From positions 186,001 to 250,000 of the forward strand of contig JABZFP010000014.1 in the NCBI GenBank assembly GCA_014237395.1: DNA of 64,000 nt, read 5' to 3'. The DNA comes from Desulfobacteraceae bacterium (GTDB lineage Bacteria > Desulfobacterota > Desulfobacteria > Desulfobacterales > UBA5852). Shown here piece after piece: positions 8,789 through 17,332 of this stretch (the first letter of the stretch is position 1; every line of letters starts with the position of its first letter). The notes under the pieces were generated by a model that was not told the origin of the DNA, ran no database searches, and saw nothing but the letters and a program-made list of their open reading frames with translations. The translations under genes and the position numbers were made by a program.

Positions 8789-9055
8789 ATGTCTAGACGC
8801 ATTTCAGTTGTCGTCCTGATCGCGCTGATCGCGGTTTCTCTGGTGGTGGGCTGCAGCAAGATCAACAAGGAAAATTACGACAAGATCCAGCTGGGCATGA
8901 CCTACGACGAGGTCGAGGCCCTATTGGGAACACCGGACGAGGTCAAAGATGTCATCGGTACCAGGAGCTGTGTCTGGGGCAAAGCACCGCAAACCATCAG
9001 TATCAAGTTTGTCGGCGATAAAGTTGTTTATCACTCGGCCGAGGGGCTCAAATAG
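8789..9055 (+). CDS. Small lipoprotein, SmpA/BamE-like fold
   Basis: 88 residues from the ATG at 8789 (GGAAAGG upstream). A lipoprotein signal peptide ends in LVVGC with Cys at about residue 20. The mature part carries YDKIQLGMTYDEVEALLGTPDE, the helix-turn-helix signature of the SmpA/OmlA/DUF3862 group, then a two to three strand sheet. Probably anchored in the outer or inner membrane facing the periplasm. It is far too separate from Bam genes to be called BamE. Confidence 0.75.
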   Translation: MSRRISVVVLIALIAVSLVVGCSKINKENYDKIQLGMTYDEVEALLGTPDEVKDVIGTRSCVWGKAPQTISIKFVGDKVVYHSAEGLK

Positions 9056-9099
9056 CCGCTGGATAGACCCCTGTAATCTCACTCTGACGATGAAACCGG

Positions 9100-9528
9100 A
9101 TGATCACGATGGAACAGCAATGCCTGGCGATCCTGCAACGCCTTTTGTCCGACTGCGGGGCGGCGACCCTTGAACCGTCGCTGCTAAATCACTTCTACAA
9201 GCATTGTGCCCGCCAGCCGGCATTGCGCCACCGGCAGTTGGCAAGCGTTTCCTTAAAAACCCTGCTCTATCGCTACCCCAGGCTGCGGCCAGAAATACAG
9301 GTTGCCTTGAACACGTTTGTTGCCGATCAGTGGCGGCGCTACACGACGGAGACCCCCTTGCCGCAGGTAGCCCCTGACGCCCCGCAAACCGATGCCGCTC
9401 CGACGGTTGCCCACGCTGCGCCGGCACCCACCGCGCCTCCCAGCGACGATCGACCGGCCTTGCCTGCCATGCGTGAAGACTGGTTCGACCGGTTTTTAAA
9501 CGGGGTTCGCATTCTGCTTTTTCTCTAG
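9100..9528 (+). CDS. Hypothetical protein with Pro/Ala-rich linker
   Basis: 142 residues. Residues 1-80 look alpha-helical (repeated Leu, Tyr and Arg, for example LLYRYPRLRPEIQVAL); residues 83-120 are a low-complexity Ala/Pro/Thr linker; a short hydrophobic tail (ILLFL) ends the protein. Start is uncertain: ATG at 9100 or 9109, neither with a clear ribosome site. Not recognised. Codon use matches its neighbours, and a copy of a dispersed repeat follows directly after the stop. Confidence 0.5.
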   Translation: MITMEQQCLAILQRLLSDCGAATLEPSLLNHFYKHCARQPALRHRQLASVSLKTLLYRYPRLRPEIQVALNTFVADQWRRYTTETPLPQVAPDAPQTDAAPTVAHAAPAPTAPPSDDRPALPAMREDWFDRFLNGVRILLFL

Positions 9529-9535
9529 TTTTATC

Positions 9536-9797
9536 CTAAACCCGCCACATCTATTGGAGGACCCGGAGAGGTAGAACCGATGCGGGGTGATTTTTTCAAA
9601 AGGTTTCTTCATTTTCTGTCCCGTGCCAGAAAACGAAGCAAAAGAAAACGCCCGTGTCCCGCTTGATCCTGCGCGTCGCCGCTGTGGCCGGAGCACGCGG
9701 AAACTCGCCCGCCTAATAGCGGACTCAGACAGTCCGCGCGCTTATTTCCGCCCACAACGCCGATGCTCGGCGCGGGACAAAGGGAAATAAAAAACAT
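9536..9797 (+). repeat. Dispersed intergenic repeat, copy 1
   Basis: 262 bases closely matching 47196-47456 (261 bases) in the same orientation. Shared landmarks, in order: TAAACCCGCCAC; TTTCTTCATTTTCTGTC followed by an inverted copy; CACGCCCGTGTCCCGCTT-type block; GGAAACTCGCCCGC; GGGCTCAGACAGTCCGCGC-like block; GATGCTCGGCGCGGGACAAA; GGGAAATAAAAAA. The inner inverted repeat is TTCATTTTCTG / CAGAAAACGAA. It starts 8 bases after a stop codon. Apparent ORFs across it on the minus strand are products of the repeat, not genes. Confidence 0.85.
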
Positions 9798-9816
9798 ACA
9801 TCCAAAAACGTTTTCA

Positions 9817-9834
9817 AGCCCCCGCAAGGGGGCT
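9817..9834. terminator. GC hairpin, possible terminator for the minus-strand dus gene
   Basis: AGCCCCC and GGGGGCT form a perfect 7-bp stem closed by a GCAA tetraloop. On the minus strand it is followed by TTGAAAACGTTTTT, a poor T tract. It lies about 170 bases beyond the dus stop, with no gene between. Confidence 0.4.
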
Positions 9835-10004
9835 ACCTGAGGCCTCTCGCTTTGCGGGAGAAGTCCCACTAGATTCTTTTACATCACGCCATTAATACTT
9901 TATCGCAACTAAAATGGTGGCTTGCGGATTGTCGTCCTGGGCCGCTGTGCCTAGTGGTGCGCGTCGTCATCCCGCCCAGCCGAAACTGGGGACACAATAG
10001 ATGG

Positions 10005-11039
10005 CTATCGGAAGTGGTTCATATTCGGGCGCTGCAGTAATTCGGGGGCGATGTCGAAAAAGCGATCCAGGGCAGCGCGGATGGCGTCCATGTCCCGGGC
10101 CCGGGTGAGGCGGGCGTACAACGTATGGCCGAATTGGAAGTTGGCCGAGAAGTAGGCGGCAAAGCGCATAAACCGCCGCCGGGCGGTTTCGGGATGATAA
10201 TAGCGTTCCAGGAGGCGGGTCAGCTTTTGGGCACCGGTGCGGTAGATATCGGGGGCGGGTGTGAGGGTACCGGTCCATTCCCCGAAAATCCAGGGTTTGG
10301 CCAGCGCCAGGCGTCCCAGAGCAACGCCGTCGCATCCGGTGGTTTGCACCATCCGTTCGCAGTCGGCCCGATCAAATACGTCCCCGTTGCCGAACACCGG
10401 GATATCCACAGCGGATTTGACGTCGGCAATATAGGCCCATTTCGGTGGGCGGGTGCGCCGGTCCGGGGCTACCCGGGGATGGAAGGTCAGGGCATCGGCT
10501 CCGGCCGCTTCAAAACGCCGGGCCATGGCGACGGCTGCTTCGGGCCGGTCTTCCCATCCGGTGCGGAACTTGACGAAAACGGGGATATCCACCGCTTCCC
10601 GGACAGCGGCAACAATGGCGGCGGCCTTGTCCGGCACACGCAGCAGGGCGGCCCCGCACTGCTTTTTGCAGACGGCGGCCACCGAGCATCCGAAGTTGAT
10701 ATCCACGCCGAAGAAACCCTCTTTTTCAATAATGGCGGCGGCGCGCGCCATGGCAGCGGGATCGTTGCCGAAGATCTGGCACACGAGTTCCTGCAGATTT
10801 TCGCCGCTGCGCCACATGAACCCCCCCTGGTCGTGGCCGTTGCCGCAGGGCACCGAGCGGGCCCAGCACATTTCGGAAAACAGCAGGCCGTAGCCGCCGT
10901 AACCGGCGACCAGTTCCCGAAAGGCGGTGTTGCCCAGTTTGGACAGCGGCGCCAGGAAAAGGCGCCCGGGAATTTGCCGACCCCGCACGGTAAGCGGCCG
11001 GCGTAAAAAAGTGGTCAGGGTGTCGGAGGGCATGGGCAT
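10005..11039 (-). CDS. tRNA-dihydrouridine synthase family protein
   Basis: 344 residues from the ATG at 11039 (ATG at 11033 also possible). A flavin TIM barrel: start of barrel LFLAPLSKLGNTAFR, the substrate/cysteine motif GVDINFGCS followed by CKKQCGAALL, KFRTGWED for FMN phosphate region, LTFHPR, and GNGDVFDRADCERM plus GVALGRLALAKPWIF near the end. The usual GCP of Dus enzymes is GCS here. Reduces uridine to dihydrouridine in the D loop of tRNA. Family-specific C-terminal helical domain present (to about 344). Which Dus subclass is not clear. Confidence 0.88.
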   Translation of the reverse strand: MPMPSDTLTTFLRRPLTVRGRQIPGRLFLAPLSKLGNTAFRELVAGYGGYGLLFSEMCWARSVPCGNGHDQGGFMWRSGENLQELVCQIFGNDPAAMARAAAIIEKEGFFGVDINFGCSVAAVCKKQCGAALLRVPDKAAAIVAAVREAVDIPVFVKFRTGWEDRPEAAVAMARRFEAAGADALTFHPRVAPDRRTRPPKWAYIADVKSAVDIPVFGNGDVFDRADCERMVQTTGCDGVALGRLALAKPWIFGEWTGTLTPAPDIYRTGAQKLTRLLERYYHPETARRRFMRFAAYFSANFQFGHTLYARLTRARDMDAIRAALDRFFDIAPELLQRPNMNHFR

Positions 11040-11108
11040 TGTGGTTTGGGTCCATCGTACAAGGGCGCCTGTCAAACGTGTCGGCGGCCTTGCTGTTTGC
11101 GGTGGGTA

Positions 11109-12590
11109 TCAGCGGTCGCCATAGACGAGATCGAAAAGTCGGTTTGCTTTGTCTTCATCCAGTTTTTTAAGAATTTTATATTGCTCTAATGCGGCCGTGC
11201 GCTCGCCTGCGCGCAGGTAGTAAAGGCCCATATTGTAATGGGCCTCGACGAAATCAGGATCGATGCGCAGCGCTTCCTTGTAGGCATTGGCCTCCTTACG
11301 ATAGTTGCCCATATTGGCATAGACAAGGCCCAGCGCATAATGGGCCGGTGCAAAGTCGGGTTTGAGGGCCAGCGTCTGCTGCTGGGCGGCAATGGCCTGG
11401 TCATAGAGGCCGAGTTGGTTGCATACCAGCCCCAGGCGAAAATAGGCGGGAAAGAACTTGGGGGCTTTGCCGATGATATCCTGGTAGACCTGCTTTTCTT
11501 CTTCCGGTCGCCCCAGTTGTCCCAGCGTTTCGCCCATTTCAAAGTGGGAGGGAAGATGTTTGGGGTTGGCGGCCAACGCGTCCCGAAATGTGGCTACGGC
11601 CTCTTCGTAGCGCCCCAGCTGCCGGTAGTAGTGCCCCAGGTTGTAGTAAGCGTTGGCGTTGGCCGGGTCGGTGCGGATAACCTGCTGGTAGGCCTCGATG
11701 GCCTCAGCCGGCTGCTCCAACCCGATGTAGCAGTTCCCTAGCCCAAACCAGGCCTCGGTGCTGTCCGGGCTGTTTTCAACCGCCTCCTGGAAATAGTTCA
11801 ACGCTTCTTTGTATTCACCGCGAATGGAAAAGCTGAAACCTTCCCGGCACAGATTCTGTACTTCCCGGGGTTTGTGCTTGATGCGGGCATAGGTCCATTC
11901 CGCCACGGAAAGCGCGGTTTCCGTTTGTTCCAGTTTCAGCAGGTTGTCGCTGGCCAGGGCGAAATTGAGATTTTGTCCTATCCGGGACTGGAAAGAGACG
12001 ATGCCGACAACCTGCCCATAGCGGTTGACCACGGGGCTTCCGCTGGATCCGCTGGAAATCGGAGCTGAAAATTGAAATATGGTGCCAACGTCGGGCACAT
12101 CCCGGATGGCCGAGACGATGCCTTCGCTGACGGTCTGTTCGAGGCCCAGCGGACTGCCCACCACCACCACCTGGTCCGCAATTTCCGGGGGTGTTTCGGC
12201 AATCTGCAGCCAGTGGCGGCGTTCGGCCGGAATATCCACGGCCAGTTGGATCAAATCGACGGTTTCGTTATCCGCCAGCACGGAGACGACCGGATAGGAT
12301 TCGCCGTCCCGGGTCTTGACCGTCGCTTTATAGGCCCCTTCCAATACATGGTAATTGGTGATCAGGTGCCCCTTGTCGTTGATAAAAAAGCCGGTTCCCA
12401 GACCGACGGGTTTCATTTCCGCATTAAACGTCCGGATGGTGGCCACCGCTTGCTGGACGTCGGCCACCATCCTGTTGATGGTCAGCGGCGGCAAATCGGG
12501 CGACAGCGTCTTTGCGGTGCAGCCGCCGAGCAGAACCGCGACAGCGAGCAGCCCGAAGGTCAATCGTTTGTCGCCTGCGATGGCTTTCAT
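11109..12590 (-). CDS. Lipoprotein trypsin-like serine protease with TPR repeats
   Basis: 493 residues. A lipoprotein signal ends LLGGC (Cys24). Residues about 60-210 form an HtrA/trypsin-like domain with triad His81 (ITNYHVLEG), Asp112 (VDLIQLAVD) and Ser183 (GSSGSP). There is no PDZ domain; instead residues 250-490 are about seven tetratricopeptide repeats (for example AWFGLGNCYIGLEQPAEAI, ANAYYNLGHYYRQLGRYEEA). So it should be a membrane-anchored periplasmic protease whose partner binding is through TPRs. It precedes the dus gene by 69 bases on the same strand. The protease-TPR arrangement is known but not common. Confidence 0.88.
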   Translation of the reverse strand: MKAIAGDKRLTFGLLAVAVLLGGCTAKTLSPDLPPLTINRMVADVQQAVATIRTFNAEMKPVGLGTGFFINDKGHLITNYHVLEGAYKATVKTRDGESYPVVSVLADNETVDLIQLAVDIPAERRHWLQIAETPPEIADQVVVVGSPLGLEQTVSEGIVSAIRDVPDVGTIFQFSAPISSGSSGSPVVNRYGQVVGIVSFQSRIGQNLNFALASDNLLKLEQTETALSVAEWTYARIKHKPREVQNLCREGFSFSIRGEYKEALNYFQEAVENSPDSTEAWFGLGNCYIGLEQPAEAIEAYQQVIRTDPANANAYYNLGHYYRQLGRYEEAVATFRDALAANPKHLPSHFEMGETLGQLGRPEEEKQVYQDIIGKAPKFFPAYFRLGLVCNQLGLYDQAIAAQQQTLALKPDFAPAHYALGLVYANMGNYRKEANAYKEALRIDPDFVEAHYNMGLYYLRAGERTAALEQYKILKKLDEDKANRLFDLVYGDR

Positions 12591-12725
12591 GCGTATATCC
12601 TTTTGTACGAAGCGGCGGAAGGCTTGGCGTCTTGGAATCCTGACATCAATATGCGGCGCCGCACGGGCGGTGTCAATCGCCGGCTTGTCGATCGCTGTTT
12701 AAGGCCGGCTTCGTGACTTAGTGTT

Positions 12726-12856
12726 CATCCAGAAATAGGCAAATTTGGTTGAGATCAAGGCGCGCGAAAAATTTAACCGCAGGCATATGGTTGATATTCC
12801 GAGGCTTCAATTTTTCGCGCAACGCCGATATCAGGCAAATTGGCCATTTATGGATG
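12726..12856. repeat. 131-bp imperfect palindrome
   Basis: The outer arms CATCCAGAAATAGGCAAATT and, inverted, AATTGGCCATTTATGGATG pair with few mismatches; further in, GGTTGAGATCAAGGCG pairs with CGCCGATATCAGG; the core is a 12-bp perfect inverted repeat GCGCGAAAAATT (12762-12773) / AATTTTTCGCGC (12809-12820). It begins nine bases past the nnr stop. It could fold as one long hairpin in RNA or be a non-autonomous palindromic element (MITE-like). Confidence 0.75.
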
Positions 12857-12864
12857 GGCACTAC

Positions 12865-14436
12865 CTATACGATGGTAAGGATGTCCGGACACAGGGTTTC
12901 ATCATCCTGGGCAAGGCGATCACGCCTGACCGCTTCCGGCAGGTAGTGGAGGATGTCATCCGCGGTGACGCCGTCGGCTCCGAGGGCGTCGGCCGCAAGG
13001 TCCCCGGCAGTGCCATGCAAGGCCACACCCTTGCACACGGCCTTGTCCACGGGCAGCCCGGCGCCCACCATGGCGGCGATGGCACCGGCCAGCACGTCGC
13101 CGGCCCCGGCGGTGGCCATGGCGTGGTTGCCCGTCGTGTTGATATAGACCCGCTGGTCCGGAAAACCGATCAGGGAGTGCGCGCCCTTCAGGACGATGAT
13201 CGCCTGGAGGCGGCCGGCTGTTTTTTGCAGGGTGCCGATGGGGTCGTCCTGGATCGCTTCCGGTGACCGGCCGGTGAGGCGCGCCATTTCCCCCAGGTGC
13301 GGTGTCAATACAGTGTCGGCGGAGCGGTTGCATACGCTATCGGCTGATGGGCTGATGGCCGTAAGGCCGTCGCCGTCGATCACTATCGGCACCGGCACGG
13401 TTGCGGCCAGTTGGCGCACGAGTCGGGCGGTTTCTTCGTTCAAGGATAGCCCGGGGCCGATGACGACCATATCCCGGGTGCCGGCAACGGCGGCCAATTG
13501 GTCGTGATTACTGAAGGCGATGCTGCCGGCATCTGTTTCCACCTGGGGGAGAAAGACAATTTCAGGGCCGCGGGCCGCGATCGTCGGAACAATGGCGGCC
13601 GGGGCGGCCAGCCGAGCGTAGCCGCCACCGGCTTTGAGAAACGCCATGCTGGCCAGGTAGGGCGCGCCATAATAATCAGCGGCCCCGGCGATAAAAAGCG
13701 CATCGCCAAAACTGCCCTTGTGGCCCCAGGGGAGCCGCTCGGGGATGCGCGGCGGATGATTGATGGCGATGGCGAGGTCGTCGGCCCGGGTTAATCGGGG
13801 CGGGAAGCCGATGTGGGTGGTGTACAGCCTTCCACCGTAGTGGTAACCGGGGTAGAGAAGGTTGCCGACCTTGGGCAGGCCGAAGGTGACGGTCAGGTCG
13901 GCGCGGATGGCCGTCCCCATGACCTGACCGGTGTCGCCGTGAATGCCGGACGGGATATCCAGACTGACGACCGGACGATGGCTGGTATTCACGCTTTCGA
14001 TGACGTCGGCATAATGGCCGCGCACCGGTTTGGAAAGCCCGGTTCCCAGAATGGCATCGACGACCAGGTCGCAGGTTTTTATCAGGTCGGCCAGGGCCGC
14101 CGGGCTCGAATAGGGCGTCGTGGCGATGCCCAGGCGTTGAATGATCTCCCAATTGACGGCCGCGGCGCCGCGATAGCGGGTGACGTCGCCCAGCAGCAAC
14201 ACCTGCGGCTGTCCGCCGTCGGAGAAAATTTTGCGGGCCACCACCAGGCCGTCGCCGCCGTTATTGCCGCTGCCGCACAGCACCAGGATGCGCCTGCCAG
14301 CGACCGGAAAACGATCCTGCAGCACCCGGTAGGCCGCCAGTCCGGCGTTTTCCATGAGCAGGGTTTCGGGAATGCCGAAATCTTCGATGGCGCGTTGATC
14401 CATGGCGCGCATCTGGGCAACGGTGGCGATTTTCAT
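12865..14436 (-). CDS. nnr: Bifunctional NAD(P)H-hydrate repair enzyme
   Basis: 523 residues, the normal size of the fused enzyme. The N-terminal YjeF/NNRE epimerase domain (about 1-215) starts MRAMDQRAIEDFGIPE and has CGSGNNGGDGLVVAR; the C-terminal ADP-dependent dehydratase domain (about 230-515, ribokinase-like) has GHKGSFGDALFIAGA, VIDGDGL, TPHLGEMARL and the anion-hole motif TAGAGDVLAG. It repairs hydrated NADH/NADPH. In many Desulfobacterota this gene is in the pdxJ-tsaE-lysC block, which in this window lies 35 kb away without it, so the gene has been relocated here. Confidence 0.94.
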   Translation of the reverse strand: MKIATVAQMRAMDQRAIEDFGIPETLLMENAGLAAYRVLQDRFPVAGRRILVLCGSGNNGGDGLVVARKIFSDGGQPQVLLLGDVTRYRGAAAVNWEIIQRLGIATTPYSSPAALADLIKTCDLVVDAILGTGLSKPVRGHYADVIESVNTSHRPVVSLDIPSGIHGDTGQVMGTAIRADLTVTFGLPKVGNLLYPGYHYGGRLYTTHIGFPPRLTRADDLAIAINHPPRIPERLPWGHKGSFGDALFIAGAADYYGAPYLASMAFLKAGGGYARLAAPAAIVPTIAARGPEIVFLPQVETDAGSIAFSNHDQLAAVAGTRDMVVIGPGLSLNEETARLVRQLAATVPVPIVIDGDGLTAISPSADSVCNRSADTVLTPHLGEMARLTGRSPEAIQDDPIGTLQKTAGRLQAIIVLKGAHSLIGFPDQRVYINTTGNHAMATAGAGDVLAGAIAAMVGAGLPVDKAVCKGVALHGTAGDLAADALGADGVTADDILHYLPEAVRRDRLAQDDETLCPDILTIV

Positions 14437-14862
14437 GGGTAACCCCCTGTGCCGATGTGGCGGTGATGCCGATCAACGGATATGGATCGGTTATCACCGT
14501 GGATTGGTTTGCGCTGCGGCGGAAGGCCGACCGGGAGCCCCAACATACGGCCGGGACTTTGCCTGAAATGCGTCACACCTACCAGAGAAACTCCCCGCGG
14601 AGCAAGGGAAAAGGCGGTTTGCCGGAGGTCCGAGGCTTGACAATTCATGCGCCCTCGGCTATGGGCAGATGGACGACGAGGAGCGCAAGGAACCATGATA
14701 ATCGGCCACGAAAACTGGTGGTGGTCGGCGGATTGAAGCTGCTCACCACCAGACCATTCAAATGAACCGATCAGGGCTGTGAGCCGCTTCAACATCAGGC
14801 GTTGGAGAAGCTCATGGCCTTTTTTTTAGGCCGACACCGTCAACAAGAGGATGCGATCTTAA
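14437..14862. other. Divergent intergenic region between nnr and iorA
   Basis: 426 bases holding the promoters of both genes. A clear hairpin is CTGGTGGTG (14715-14723) / CACCACCAG (14744-14752). A GC-rich block at about 14565-14660 looks structured but matches no riboswitch class I can name. No supported coding region. Confidence 0.4.
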
Positions 14863-16659
14863 ATGCGACGATTGATGCTGGGCAATGAAGCGATCGCGCG
14901 GGGGCTGCTGGAAAGCGGATGCGCCGTGGCAACATCCTATCCCGGGACACCCGCTTCGGAGATACTGGTGTCCGTTGCCGCCATGCGGGAAGCGGAAGCG
15001 ATGGACATGCATGTGCAATGGGCGGTGAACGAGAAAATCGCTTTCGAGATCGCCTATGCGGGCGCCATGACCGGCCTGCGCACCGCAGTCAGCATGAAGC
15101 AGGTGGGTCTTAACGTGGCCTCGGACCCCCTGATGAGTGCCGCCTACATGGGCACCAAGGGGGGCTTTGTGGTGATCAGTGCCGACGACCCCGGCCCGCA
15201 TTCCTCGCAGACCGAGCAGGACAGCCGCATGATGGCCATGATGGCCAAAATTCCGGTCCTGGATCCGGATTCGCCCCGCCAGGCCAAAGAGATGGTGGGT
15301 CTGGCGTTTTCACTGTCGGAAGCTTTTGAAATCCCGGTTATGGTTCGCCCCACAACCCGGGTGTGCCATGCCCGTCAGGACGTTGCCCTGGATCCTCTGA
15401 TGAAGATGTCCCGGCAGCCGGTCTTCGAGCGGGATCCCGCCCGCTGGGCGGCCACCCCTAAATTTCGCCATCATCTGCACGGTGAGCTGGAAGGTAAATT
15501 AGCGGCCATCGCGGCCTACGAGGCCACGGCGCCGACTCAATTGAACCCCTCCGTAAAAGGGCCCCAGGCCGTCGTGGTTTCGGGCGTGGCGGCGGCGCAT
15601 ACCACAGAAATCATGCGCGATATCGGGTTATGGGAGACGCTGCCCCTCTACCAGGTGCGGCAGCCGTTTCCACTGCACACCGCGTTTATTGCACAGGTGA
15701 CGGCACAGCACGACGCGGTCCTGGTGATCGAAGAGACCACCGGCATGATCGAAATGCAGCTGGGCGATCGCCAACGGGTGACCGGCAAACTGACCGGCGC
15801 CGTGCCCCGGGTGGGCGAATTGACGCCGGAGGCCATCGAACAGGTTCTCTGTGATTTTGTTCACCGACCCTGTACCGTCAAGACGCCCCCCGCCGTTCCC
15901 GGTCGCCGGCCGACGCTGTGCGCGGGGTGCCCGCACCGGGCGAGTTTTTTTGCGATCAAGAAAGCCGCTCCCCGGGCCATCTACACCAGTGATATCGGGT
16001 GTTATACGTTGGGGTTGAACCTGGGTGCGGTGGATACGGTACTTTGCATGGGAGCCGCCATCAGCCAGGCGGCCGGTTTTTACCACGCCTTCAAGGGCGA
16101 GGCCAAACCCCGGGACGTGGTAGCCACGATCGGAGACTCCACCTTTTTCCATGCCGGTCTTCCGGCCCTGGTGGACGCCGTCGCACAAGGCGTCCGTTTC
16201 GTTCTGGTGATCCTGGATAACCGCACCACGGCCATGACCGGCAATCAGCCTACTCCGGCAAGCGGGTGGGGGGCCTGCGGTGAACCCCTGCACACCGTGG
16301 ATATCGAAAAACTGGTCCGGGGCTGCGGCGTCGATTATGTGCGCGAGGCCAATCCGTATGAGACGGACGATCTGATCCGGGTTCTCAAGGAGGCGCTGGT
16401 CTATTGCCGTGAATCCGGTCCGGCGGTGGTGATTTCCCGCTACCCCTGTCTGCTGGACAAGCAGTCGTCTGTGGACCAAACGGTCGGTGCGCCGCCCGAA
16501 GTGACCGATGACTGCGATGGCTGTGGCTACTGTGTTCAGCATTTCGAATGTCCGGCCATCATGATGGCCGAAGATGAAACCCATGTGACCATTGACCCCG
16601 TACTCTGCACCGGCTGCGGTGTTTGCCGGACCGTTTGCCCGAAGCAATCCATCCGGTAG
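14863..16659 (+). CDS. iorA: Indolepyruvate ferredoxin oxidoreductase, alpha subunit
   Basis: 598 residues. Oxidatively decarboxylates aryl pyruvates (from Trp, Phe, Tyr) to aryl-acetyl-CoA with reduction of ferredoxin. N-terminal pyrimidine-binding domain (GNEAIARGLLESGC, YPGTPASEIL), TPP-binding domain with CAGCPHRASF, SDIGCYTLG and GDSTFFHAGL...DNRTTAMTG, and a C-terminal 2[4Fe-4S] ferredoxin domain with CDGCGYC...CP and CTGCGVCRTVCP. Start ATG at 14863 with GAGGA 12 bases upstream, a weak site. iorB follows after 36 bases. Confidence 0.95.
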   Translation: MRRLMLGNEAIARGLLESGCAVATSYPGTPASEILVSVAAMREAEAMDMHVQWAVNEKIAFEIAYAGAMTGLRTAVSMKQVGLNVASDPLMSAAYMGTKGGFVVISADDPGPHSSQTEQDSRMMAMMAKIPVLDPDSPRQAKEMVGLAFSLSEAFEIPVMVRPTTRVCHARQDVALDPLMKMSRQPVFERDPARWAATPKFRHHLHGELEGKLAAIAAYEATAPTQLNPSVKGPQAVVVSGVAAAHTTEIMRDIGLWETLPLYQVRQPFPLHTAFIAQVTAQHDAVLVIEETTGMIEMQLGDRQRVTGKLTGAVPRVGELTPEAIEQVLCDFVHRPCTVKTPPAVPGRRPTLCAGCPHRASFFAIKKAAPRAIYTSDIGCYTLGLNLGAVDTVLCMGAAISQAAGFYHAFKGEAKPRDVVATIGDSTFFHAGLPALVDAVAQGVRFVLVILDNRTTAMTGNQPTPASGWGACGEPLHTVDIEKLVRGCGVDYVREANPYETDDLIRVLKEALVYCRESGPAVVISRYPCLLDKQSSVDQTVGAPPEVTDDCDGCGYCVQHFECPAIMMAEDETHVTIDPVLCTGCGVCRTVCPKQSIR

Positions 16660-16695
16660 CCGGCTGATAATGCGATAGGACGTGAAGGACGCCTC

Positions 16696-17235
16696 ATGAA
16701 CGAAACGATTCACCAGCAGATTGTCATCAGCGGCGTGGGCGGACAAGGGGTATTATTCGTTACCCGCCTCATGGCGGAAGCGGCCATCCGCAAGGGCCTG
16801 CCGGTACTGACCTCGGAAACCCACGGCATGGCACAGCGGGGCGGGACGGTGATTTCCCATCTGAAGGTCGGCGCTTATACCAGTCCTTTGATTCGGACCG
16901 GCCAGGCCGATGTGCTCCTGGCGATGAAGGACGAGGGTGCCGCCCAGCATGGCCACTACCTGCACCGTAACGGATGGGCGGTCGTCAACGGCGCCGTGCT
17001 TGCGGAAGGATGGCGGCAGCTGGATGCCGACGGCCTGGCCCATCAGATCGGCAATCCGCGGGCCGTCAATCTGGTGGTGCTCGGCGGCGTCCTGGCGGAA
17101 GGGGCACCTCACCCCCTGTTTTGTACAGCAGAAGATATTCGAGCGGTAATGGCAGAGCGATTAGCTGCTAAGCCCGCTTTACTGGAGAAGTCATATAAAG
17201 CGTTGGACGCGGGGCTGCAGGCCGTTGCCTCCTGA
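16696..17235 (+). CDS. iorB: Indolepyruvate ferredoxin oxidoreductase, beta subunit
   Basis: 179 residues, the gamma-type POR domain with the diagnostic start ISGVGGQGVLFVTRLMAEAA and SETHGMAQRGGTV. It pairs with IorA to complete the heterodimer. Ribosome site GTGAAGGA upstream of 16696. Same strand and close spacing show one operon with iorA; the TRAP genes begin about 100 bases later and may be co-transcribed. Confidence 0.94.
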   Translation: MNETIHQQIVISGVGGQGVLFVTRLMAEAAIRKGLPVLTSETHGMAQRGGTVISHLKVGAYTSPLIRTGQADVLLAMKDEGAAQHGHYLHRNGWAVVNGAVLAEGWRQLDADGLAHQIGNPRAVNLVVLGGVLAEGAPHPLFCTAEDIRAVMAERLAAKPALLEKSYKALDAGLQAVAS

Positions 17236-17332
17236 TGGCATCCGAAGGGAGAGATGGCCGGCAGTTCCCATTATCAATAGCAGCCGTCAATTATTGACGT
17301 TGGCGTGCTGAAGCCGTGGAGGAGAGTCAAAC

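Noticed and set aside
14565..14660. Structured-looking block ahead of iorA as a riboswitch
   Set aside because: I could not match the conserved core of any riboswitch class I know; left as intergenic.
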